Origin: Betaproteobacteria bacterium
GTDB lineage: Bacteria > Pseudomonadota > Gammaproteobacteria > Burkholderiales > Burkholderiaceae_C
DNA length: 37,876 bases
NCBI GenBank assembly: GCA_009927495.1
Contig: RFMX01000185.1
Coordinates: 1-37,876 of the forward strand
Reading direction: 5' to 3'
Part shown: positions 31,063 to 37,876 of the stretch, in pieces
How the letters are laid out: each line of letters opens with the position of its first letter
How positions within the stretch are numbered: position 1 is the first letter of the stretch
Program-made: the position numbers and the translations under genes
Notes under the pieces: generated by a model
Database searches by the model: none
What the model was told of the DNA's origin: nothing
The model's input: the letters and a program-made list of their open reading frames with translations, nothing else

Positions 31063-32169
31063 ATGTTATTCCATTCCACTTTTCGGGCTGAGCTGTCTCG
31101 CTATTTTTGGGCCACCTTGGTTATTTTGGTCAGCATTGTGATGACGGTGCTGCTGATTCGCACACTGGGTCAGGCCTCACGCGGCAATATCGATCCGCGT
31201 GAAGTCACGCTGGTGCTGGGCTACACGGTACTTGGCAATATGCACACGATTGTCACCATGGCTTTGTACATCGCCTCAGTCGCCACTTTGTCGCGCATGT
31301 ATGCCGACAGCGAGATGGTGATTTGGCAGTCCAGTGGCGAAAGCTCTGCCGGTCTGGTCCAACCTGCGCTGGTATTCGCTGCCCCCGCCTTGGTGGTTGT
31401 GGCAGCCCTTGCCTTGGTGGCTTGGCCTTGGACCAATGCACAAACCCATGAAATCCGCGACCGCTACGAAAAGCGAGGCGACTTAGAACGCGTCAAGCCT
31501 GGCCAGTTTCAAGAGTCGGCCAGTGGCAACCGCGTATTTTTCATTGACAAAGACAGTCCTTCTGACTTGGAAGGCACGCATATTTTCATTGCCGCTCAAG
31601 AAAAAGGCTTGCAAACCATCACCAGTGCCCGACGAGGCCGAGTGGAGTTCAAGGCTGATGATCGCTACTTGGTGCTCAACGACGGCCAGCGCATCGAAGT
31701 CAACCCTTTGAAGAATGAAATCAAGGTGATTGAGTTCCAAGAGCATGGTGCCAGGCTGGGAAACACCACACTTGCTTTAGACGAAATTGAGGCGCAGTCC
31801 ACCCTGCCCTGGGATTTGTTGAAAAACCCCATTCCCGTGAACATGGGCGAGTTGACTTGGCGAATTGGTTTGGCCTTGGGCGCCTTCAATTTGGTGCTGT
31901 TGGGTATCGCTATTCCTTATATCAACCCACGCACCGGACGCACAGGCGCTTTGGTCATGGCCATGCTGACATTCTTTATTTACTACAACCTAATTAACGT
32001 CAGTCGCAACGCTGTAGCTTCGGGTCAATGGGGCATGGTGAGCATGCTTTTGGCGCTGCACTTGCCAGTGTTTGGGCTGAGTTTGTTAGGGCTGTGGTGG
32101 CGTAGCGAACAAACCAGCTTGCTGCATCTGCTGCAAAAGCTGGTGTTTTTCAAGCGGGAGGCTGCTTGA
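31063..32169 (+). CDS. lptF: LPS export ABC transporter permease LptF
   Basis: MLFHSTFRAELSRYFWATLVILVSIVMTVLLIRTLGQASRG; YjgP/YjgQ family, next to lptG. ORF start 30808 lies antisense within pepA; ATG 31063 chosen. Confidence 0.94.
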   Translation: MLFHSTFRAELSRYFWATLVILVSIVMTVLLIRTLGQASRGNIDPREVTLVLGYTVLGNMHTIVTMALYIASVATLSRMYADSEMVIWQSSGESSAGLVQPALVFAAPALVVVAALALVAWPWTNAQTHEIRDRYEKRGDLERVKPGQFQESASGNRVFFIDKDSPSDLEGTHIFIAAQEKGLQTITSARRGRVEFKADDRYLVLNDGQRIEVNPLKNEIKVIEFQEHGARLGNTTLALDEIEAQSTLPWDLLKNPIPVNMGELTWRIGLALGAFNLVLLGIAIPYINPRTGRTGALVMAMLTFFIYYNLINVSRNAVASGQWGMVSMLLALHLPVFGLSLLGLWWRSEQTSLLHLLQKLVFFKREAA

Positions 32170-33278
32170 AAACCATTCAAAGCATGATTTACACCGAGGT
32201 GTTGGCCAAGGTCGGCTTTGCCACCTTGGGTTTCGTGGGCTTGTTTTTCTTCTTTGATTTGGCGGACGAACTGAAGTGGATAGGCAAAGGTCCCGGCCAA
32301 GGCTATGCCTTTGAACACGCCATGGCCTATGTCTTACTATTGGTGCCTTCGCATATTTACGAGTTGCTGCCCATCACGGTCTTGATTGGCACTATCTTCG
32401 TCATGGCCAAATTTGCACAGACCTCGGAATTCACGATTTTGCGCACCAGCGGCATGGGCCCCCAACTGGCTTTACGCAATCTTTTGGTTCTTGGCATGGC
32501 ATTTGTTGTGCTGACTTTTGTGATCGGCGACTATGTCGCGCCACCCAGCAGCCGTGTGGGCCAGTTGTTGCGCACCCAGCACTTGGGCGTGACTTATATG
32601 CAAGGCGTCACAGGTGCTTGGCTGAAAGAGACCCAAGGCAAGGGGCACAGCGTGGTGAATGTGGGCTCGATCACCCCCCAGTCTGAAATGGGGCAGGTAC
32701 GGATTTTTGAGTTTGATGACACCGGAAGGCTCAACCGTATGTTGCGAGCGGACACAGCGGTTTTTGAGGCCGACGCCAATACTTGGACCCTGCAAAATGT
32801 GTCTGCCGACTATTTCAACGCCGCCCAAAGTGGCATGCAGGCGTTGCGGCGCGAACAACTCCCCTCCTTGCGCTGGCCCTCCGAGATGACCGAAGAGATG
32901 GTGTCGGTGGCGCTGCTCAAACCCGATCGCATGGGAACGCTGGATTTGTTTCGCTACATCCAGCATTTAAGTTTGAACAACCAGTCGTCACAGCGCTATG
33001 AAATTGAATTTTGGAAAAAGCTCTTCTACCCCTTGAGTTGTTTGGTGATGGTCATGTTGGCGCTGCCGTTTGCCTATTTGCATTTGCGCAGCACGCCCAT
33101 CACCAGCGTGGTGTTCCTAGGAATTTTGATTGGCATCAGTTTTTTCTTGATGAACAACGTGTTTGGGCATATTGGTAACTTGAATGCATGGCCTGCTTGG
33201 CTGGCAGCAGCGACACCTGGGATTGTTTATATGTTGATCTCTATGCTGGGATTCAGCTGGCTGGTATTGAGGCATTGA
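32166..33278 (+). CDS. lptG: LPS export ABC transporter permease LptG
   Basis: YjgP/YjgQ family protein (TIQSMIYTEVLAKVGFATLGFVGLFFFFDLADEL...) overlapping the lptF stop. Confidence 0.94.
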   Translation: MKTIQSMIYTEVLAKVGFATLGFVGLFFFFDLADELKWIGKGPGQGYAFEHAMAYVLLLVPSHIYELLPITVLIGTIFVMAKFAQTSEFTILRTSGMGPQLALRNLLVLGMAFVVLTFVIGDYVAPPSSRVGQLLRTQHLGVTYMQGVTGAWLKETQGKGHSVVNVGSITPQSEMGQVRIFEFDDTGRLNRMLRADTAVFEADANTWTLQNVSADYFNAAQSGMQALRREQLPSLRWPSEMTEEMVSVALLKPDRMGTLDLFRYIQHLSLNNQSSQRYEIEFWKKLFYPLSCLVMVMLALPFAYLHLRSTPITSVVFLGILIGISFFLMNNVFGHIGNLNAWPAWLAAATPGIVYMLISMLGFSWLVLRH

Positions 33279-33667
33279 TGCGAGCTATTGTGTTGTTTGC
33301 CCATGGGTCTCGCGACCCTCTTTGGCACCGCCCGATGCAAGCGGTGGCTGAACGTGTGGCGTCACTGCAAGCGTCCTTGCCTGAAAGTACCACGGGTCCT
33401 GTCGCCGTGGCTTGCGCTTACTTGGAGCTGAGCACCCCCAGCCTTTTGGACGCGGTACAAGCTTTGGTCGACCGAGGCTGCACCCATGTGCGGGTGGTGC
33501 CGATGTTCTTGGGTGTGGGCAAGCATGTTCGCGAAGACCTGCCCGTCATGCTGCAAGCGTTGCGTGACGCTCATTCCCATGTGGCATTTGAGCCTTTGCC
33601 CGCAGTGGGTGAGCATCCTCACTTACTGGATTTGATGGCAAACATTGCCCTAGACGGTTGGCTGTAG
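33278..33667 (+). CDS. CbiX/SirB-type sirohydrochlorin chelatase family protein
   Basis: MRAIVLFAHGSRDPLWHRPM...VACAYLELSTPSLLDAV...VRVVPMFLGVGKHVREDLP. Confidence 0.88.
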   Translation: MRAIVLFAHGSRDPLWHRPMQAVAERVASLQASLPESTTGPVAVACAYLELSTPSLLDAVQALVDRGCTHVRVVPMFLGVGKHVREDLPVMLQALRDAHSHVAFEPLPAVGEHPHLLDLMANIALDGWL

Positions 33668-33668
33668 C

Positions 33669-33747
33669 CGTCATTGCGAGGAGCTGTCATTGCGAGGAGC
33701 GTAGCGACAGGAAGCAAAGCGACGAAGCAAAGCGAAGAAGCAACCCC
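33669..33747 (+). repeat. Intergenic copy of the GTCATTGCGAG... interspersed repeat (at least two partial units)
   Basis: CGTCATTGCGAGGAGC followed by TGTCATTGCGAGGAGCGTAGCGACAGGAAGCAAAGCGACGAAGCAAAGCGAAGAAGCAACCCC. Confidence 0.8.
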
Positions 33748-33790
33748 TCCAAAAAGGCATAATGAACGCCTTTCTTATACGAAAAAAGTC

Positions 33791-34711
33791 ATGAACCTGC
33801 ATCAATTTCGCTTTGTTCAAGAGGCGGTGCGCCGCAACCTCAACCTGACCGAGGTCGCCAAAACCCTGCACACCTCGCAGCCGGGCGTGTCCAAAGCCAT
33901 TTTGGAACTGGAAAGCGAGTTGGGGATTGAGATTTTTGGCCGTCACGGCAAACGCTTGAAGCGCGTGACCGAGCCGGGTGAGCATGTGCTCAAAAGCATC
34001 GACATCATTTTGCGCGAGGTCAATAACTTGAAGCGCATTGGCGAGCAGTACAGCAGCCAAGACTCGGGCACTCTGTCGATTGCCACCACCCACACCCAAG
34101 CGCGCTATGTGCTGCCCGTGCCAGTAGCCAAACTGCGCAGCACCTACCCGAATGTCAACATCAGCCTGCACCAAGGTGCGCCTGATCAAGTCGCCCGCAT
34201 GGTGATGGACGAAACCGCCGAAATTGGCATCGCCACCGAAAGCCTGTCCGACTATCCCGAGCTGATCACCCTGCCCTGCTACGAATGGCAGCACGTGCTG
34301 GTGCTGCCCGCCGACCACCCGCTGGCCAAGATCGAGCAACTGGAACTGGCCGACTTGGCGAACGAGCCCATCATCACTTACCACCCCTCGTTCACCGGAC
34401 GCACCCGCATCGACAAGGCGTTTTCCGCCAAGCAGTTGACGCCGCGCATCGCTTTGGAAGCCATCGACTCGGACGTGATCAAAACCTATGTGCGGCTGGG
34501 CTTGGGCGTGGGCATCGTGGCCGAGATGGCGGTACGTGACATCACCGACACCGACTTGGTGGTGCGCCCTGCCGGCCGCTTGTTTGGCCACAACTTGGCG
34601 CGCATTGCCTTCAAGCGCCATGCGTATTTGCGGCAGTTTGTGTTTGAGTTTGCGCAGTTGCTCAACCCCGAGCTAAATGCACAAGACATGGCGGAGTCGG
34701 TGGGGAGGTGA
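33791..34711 (+). CDS. LysR-family regulator, CysB/Cbl type
   Basis: MNLHQFRFVQEAVRRNLNLTEVAKTLHTSQPGVSKAILELESELGIEIFGRHGKRLKRVTEPG is the CysB-type HTH. Confidence 0.92.
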   Translation: MNLHQFRFVQEAVRRNLNLTEVAKTLHTSQPGVSKAILELESELGIEIFGRHGKRLKRVTEPGEHVLKSIDIILREVNNLKRIGEQYSSQDSGTLSIATTHTQARYVLPVPVAKLRSTYPNVNISLHQGAPDQVARMVMDETAEIGIATESLSDYPELITLPCYEWQHVLVLPADHPLAKIEQLELADLANEPIITYHPSFTGRTRIDKAFSAKQLTPRIALEAIDSDVIKTYVRLGLGVGIVAEMAVRDITDTDLVVRPAGRLFGHNLARIAFKRHAYLRQFVFEFAQLLNPELNAQDMAESVGR

Positions 34712-34728
34712 ATTTGAGTTGCTAAATT

Positions 34729-34766
34729 GATTGCATTAAATATGAAATGCAATCATTGATATCAAT
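34729..34766. promoter_or_regulatory. Inverted-repeat candidate operator upstream of the antitoxin gene
   Basis: Perfect 9-bp inverted repeat GATTGCATT-N8-AATGCAATC (34729-34754) adjoining the perfect 12-bp palindrome ATTGATATCAAT (34755-34766). Confidence 0.6.
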
Positions 34767-34781
34767 ACCTAAGAGGTGCTT

Positions 34782-35021
34782 ATGTCCTCCATCACTGTGC
34801 GCAACATCCCTGAAGAAACTCACCGCGCTTTGCGGGTTCGCGCCGCTTTGGCTGGGCGAAGCACCGAGGCCGAGGTTCGGGCCATTCTTGAAAGCGCAGC
34901 AAGGCCAGATGACCGCGTGAAGTTGGGCTCTTTGTTGGCAGAAATCGGCCAGCATGCAGGCGGCGCAGATTTGGTGATCAACCGCGACCAGACACCCACC
35001 GAGCCGATGAGTTTCGAATGA
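34782..35021 (+). CDS. FitA/VapB-type ribbon-helix-helix antitoxin
   Basis: MSSITVRNIPEETHRALRVRAALAGRSTEAEVRAILESA; RBS GAGGT upstream; overlaps the toxin start. Confidence 0.87.
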   Translation: MSSITVRNIPEETHRALRVRAALAGRSTEAEVRAILESAARPDDRVKLGSLLAEIGQHAGGADLVINRDQTPTEPMSFE

Positions 35022-35441
35022 TTTTGCTCGATACCAATGTGGTCTCTGAGCCGTTGAAGCTCGCCGGACATCCCGCTGTCTTGGCTTGGCTGGACGCCCA
35101 ACTGATAGAAACCCTCTGCCTGTCAACCATCAGTTTGGCTGAATTGCGATATGGCATCGCCGCCCTTCCTGATGGCAAGCGCAAAACACGCTTCACAACA
35201 GCCTTGAGAAACGCATCTTGCCCTTATTTGCCGGTCGGATTTTGTTCTTCGATGAAGCCACTTCCAAAGCTTATGGGGAATTGCGAGCGCTTGCCAAGGC
35301 GCAAGGAAAAGCCATCGCACCTGCTGTTGGCTATATTGCTGCGACTGCCATTGCAACAGCTTGATGGTGGCCACCCGAGACACAGACCCGTTTGAAGCAG
35401 CAGGACTGCAAGTCATCAATCCTTGGGTTTCGCCTCAGTGA
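35018..35441 (+). pseudogene. FitB/VapC-type PIN-domain toxin, degraded by at least two frameshifts
   Basis: Frame 1 MILLDTNVVSEPLKLAGHPAVLAWLDAQLIETLCLSTISLAELRYGIAALPDGKRKTRFTTAL; frame 2 EKRILPLFAGRILFFDEATSKAYGELRALAKAQGKAIAPAVGYIAATAIATA; frame 3 LMVATRDTDPFEAAGLQVINPWVSPQ*. Confidence 0.88.
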
Positions 35442-37876
35442 TTCAACTGCGCCCACGCTTTTTCCAGCCTCTTCACACTCACCGGCTGGGGGGTCCTCAA
35501 TTCCTGCGCGAAAAAGCTCACGCGCAGTTCTTCCAGTAACCACCTGAATTCCAACATCCGCGCATCGGTTTGGCCTTTGCGATCAGCCACCAAACGCCAG
35601 TACTTTTGCTCTAGCGGTTTCAGCTCGGCCAAACGCTGGGCGTCACGGGCGGGGTCGGCGCGGTACTTGTCCAGCCGCAAGGTGATGGCTCTCAGGTAAC
35701 GAGAGCAATGTTGCAACTGCGGCCATGGTGTGGCGACCAGGAAGTTTTTGGGCAGCAAGCGTTGCAGTTGTTGGGCGCAGTCTGCGGTGGCGTCGGGGGC
35801 GCTTTTGCTGTCCTTGATCTTTCGGCTGGCCGCGGCAAACTCCAGCAACACGCCGCCTGCGAGACGTGCCACCTCGTTGGCAATCAGCGTCAGCCGCCCC
35901 CTGCCCTCGTCCACGCGACACTTGAAGCTGGCCTCATCGTTGGGTAGAGGCTCGACCAAGAAAGCACGGTCCAGCGCCACATCCAGTATTTGCTGTTTCA
36001 ACTCCTCGGCGGTGCCCAGGCTCATGAAGGCCACCGACATTTTTTGCAGGTCGGGGATGTTTTTTTCCAGGTACTTGAGGGCGTCTTTGATTTGCAGCGC
36101 AAACAAGCGTGCAAGTCCTTTGCGGTTTTTGGCAGCGGCGACATCGGGTTCGTCAAACACCTCGATGCAGACCGCGTCCCCCATGTCCACCAGCGCGGGA
36201 AAGCCCACCAAGGTCTGCCCGCCTTTGTTGATTTCCATGAGTTCGGGCAGTTCGCCGAAGGACCAGGTGGTTTGTTTCGCGTTGCTCGCAATGGCGGGGG
36301 TTTGCTTCGCTTCGCTCGCAATGACGGGGGTTTGCTTCGCTTCGCTCGCAATGACATGACCCGTAATGACGGGTCGCAGTTGCGCCAAGGCCTGAAACGC
36401 GCCCCGCGCCTGCGCACCCAGCTCGGCCTTCAATGCGCCCAAGTTACGACCCATGCCGAGTTGGCGGCCATGCTCGTCCACCACCTTGAAATTCATGAAA
36501 AAATGGGCGCTCAGCATGTCCAACTTGAAGTCGTTGCGCTTCACATCCAAGCTGGTCTCGTCCCGCACTTTTTTCAGCAACACTTCGGTCAAACCGCCCG
36601 CGCCAAACAGCTCGGGGGCACACAGCTCGTTCGCCAACCGGGCTGCACTGTCGGGTAGCGGCACAAAGCGTGAACGCGGCTTTTGCGGCAGGCTTTTCAA
36701 CAGCGCTTGGATTTTGTCTTTCAACATCCCGGGCACCAGCCACTCGGCGCGGTCCTCGCTCACCTGGTTCAGCACAAACAAAGGCACGGTCACGGTGATG
36801 CCGTCTTTGGGGTCGCCGGGCTCATGCAAATAGGTGGCTTGGCAATCGGTACCGCCCAGCCTGACCATCTTGGGAAACGCTTGCGCGGTGATGCCCACCG
36901 CCTCATGGCGCATCAGGCTTTCGCGGGTCATCAACAGCGGCTCGGTCTTGTCGCCTGCTGCACTTCGGCGGCGCAGCTCTTCGCGGTGCCAGCGCTCCAA
37001 GGTTTTGCAGCTGCACACATCGTCTGGCAAATGCTGCTCGTAAAACGCTTGGATCATGGCCTCGTCCACCAACACGTCTTGGCGGCGCGACTTGTGCTCC
37101 AGCTCCATCACTTGGTGGATCAGCTTTTTGTTGGCAGCCATGAAAGGTAAGGGCGTTTGCCACTGCGCCTCCACCAGCGCCTCGCGGATGAAAATTTGCC
37201 GCGCCAACACCGGATCGGCCTTGGCAAACGGTACCCGCCGACCGCTGTAGACCACCAAGCCATAGAGGGTGGCTCGCTCAAACGCCACCACATCGCCGTG
37301 CCGCGCCTCCCAATGCGGGTCCAGCAGCTGTTTCTTCAACAGGTGGGAGCCCACCTGCTCCAGCCATGTCGGCTCGATGTGGGCGATGCCGCGACCAAAC
37401 AAGCGCGTGGTCTCCACCAACTCGGCACACACCAGCCACTTGCCGGGCTTTTTGCGCAAATGCACACCAGGGTGGCGGTGGAACTTGATGCCGCGAGCCC
37501 CCAGATAAATGTCTTCCTCGTCTTGCTTGCAACCGATGTTGCCCAGCAAGCCGCTCAGCATGGCCAGATGCAGATGCTCATAGCTGGCGGGTTGCTCGTT
37601 CATCACCCAGCGCTGCTCTTTCACCACGGTGAGGAGTTGGCTGTGCACATCGCGCCATTCGCGCCAACGGCGGATGTTGATGAAGTTTTGCCGCAGCAGG
37701 TTCTCGTGTTGGCGGTTGGAGAGTTTGTGGGTTGCGACAGATTGCTTCGCTTCGCTCGCCATGACGCCCCCCCGCGACGCCTGCAACCAATCCCACAAGC
37801 GCAAATAGCCGCTGAACTCGCTTTTGTCGTCCTTGAACTTGGCATGCGCTTGGTCGGCCTGGGTTTGCGCTTGCAT
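35435..37876 (-). CDS. hrpA: ATP-dependent RNA helicase HrpA, C-terminal portion (DUF3418-containing); runs off window end
   Basis: GARGIKFHRHPG...KKPGKWLVCAELVETTRLFGRGIAHIEPTWLE...ELEHKSRRQDVLVDEAMIQAFYEQHLPDDV...WSFGELPE...FRWLLEELRVSFFAQELRTPQPVSVKRLEKAWAQL; matches the HrpA C-terminal region. Confidence 0.93.
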   Translation of the reverse strand: MQAQTQADQAHAKFKDDKSEFSGYLRLWDWLQASRGGVMASEAKQSVATHKLSNRQHENLLRQNFINIRRWREWRDVHSQLLTVVKEQRWVMNEQPASYEHLHLAMLSGLLGNIGCKQDEEDIYLGARGIKFHRHPGVHLRKKPGKWLVCAELVETTRLFGRGIAHIEPTWLEQVGSHLLKKQLLDPHWEARHGDVVAFERATLYGLVVYSGRRVPFAKADPVLARQIFIREALVEAQWQTPLPFMAANKKLIHQVMELEHKSRRQDVLVDEAMIQAFYEQHLPDDVCSCKTLERWHREELRRRSAAGDKTEPLLMTRESLMRHEAVGITAQAFPKMVRLGGTDCQATYLHEPGDPKDGITVTVPLFVLNQVSEDRAEWLVPGMLKDKIQALLKSLPQKPRSRFVPLPDSAARLANELCAPELFGAGGLTEVLLKKVRDETSLDVKRNDFKLDMLSAHFFMNFKVVDEHGRQLGMGRNLGALKAELGAQARGAFQALAQLRPVITGHVIASEAKQTPVIASEAKQTPAIASNAKQTTWSFGELPELMEINKGGQTLVGFPALVDMGDAVCIEVFDEPDVAAAKNRKGLARLFALQIKDALKYLEKNIPDLQKMSVAFMSLGTAEELKQQILDVALDRAFLVEPLPNDEASFKCRVDEGRGRLTLIANEVARLAGGVLLEFAAASRKIKDSKSAPDATADCAQQLQRLLPKNFLVATPWPQLQHCSRYLRAITLRLDKYRADPARDAQRLAELKPLEQKYWRLVADRKGQTDARMLEFRWLLEELRVSFFAQELRTPQPVSVKRLEKAWAQLNH
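36271..36360 (-). repeat. Three tandem 30-nt copies of the interspersed repeat inside hrpA
   Basis: Minus strand GTCATTGCGAGCGAAGCGAAGCAAACCCCC repeated, third copy diverged; encodes VIASEAKQTP-VIASEAKQTP-AIASNAKQT. Confidence 0.93.
37741..37766 (-). repeat. Additional single copy of the interspersed repeat inside hrpA
   Basis: Minus strand CGTCATGGCGAGCGAAGCGAAGCAAT, encoding VMASEAKQS. Confidence 0.88.

Noticed and set aside
33669-33747. Insertion sequence or transposon
   Set aside because: No transposase ORF, terminal inverted repeats or target duplication seen; it fits a short non-autonomous interspersed repeat.
33671-34621. Long 316-aa minus-strand ORF opposite the CysB-type regulator
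   Set aside because: Antisense shadow of a high-GC CDS; His/Gln/Val-rich low-complexity translation with no recognisable domain, whereas the plus strand encodes a clear LysR protein.
36271-36360. Possible CRISPR array (30-nt direct repeats)
   Set aside because: Units are contiguous with no unique spacers, lie within hrpA in frame, and no cas genes are present.
35990-36658. 222-aa plus-strand ORF and neighbouring plus-strand ORFs within hrpA
   Set aside because: Antisense to well-supported hrpA coding sequence; no independent domain evidence.

Overview
The window is mostly ordinary housekeeping chromosome from a betaproteobacterium, probably Burkholderiales/Comamonadaceae-like (inferred from protein flavour and synteny). 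In order it contains: a partial rlmD; nlpD-pcm-surE; a quinone-oxidoreductase-like gene; a standalone PuuD-N-like membrane protein; an AGXT-type aminotransferase; tRNA-His; ppiD; tRNA-Val; hupB; a frameshifted tartrate/D-malate dehydrogenase; pgsA; dnaE; trxA; rho; rpmE (type B); an ArnT-like/MATE pair; a complete phoR-phoB-phoU-pstBACS cluster divergent from ppx; a LivK-type binding protein; a small unknown gene; holC-pepA divergent from lptF-lptG; a CbiX-like gene; a CysB-type LysR regulator; a FitA/VapB antitoxin with a multiply frameshifted FitB/VapC toxin remnant; and the C-terminal part of hrpA. I found no convincing new multi-gene system. The observations most worth following up are: (1) a GTCATTGCGAG(C/G)... 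interspersed repeat family present between genes and inside hrpA, where it adds in-frame VIASEAKQ(T/S) peptides; (2) a decayed PIN toxin next to an intact antitoxin with a palindrome-rich promoter; (3) paired, divergently oriented Pho-box-like sites between pstS and ppx; (4) a strong intrinsic terminator between pstS and pstC; (5) a single-base frameshift in the tartrate dehydrogenase-like gene. All coordinates and alignments were read by eye; no searches were run.
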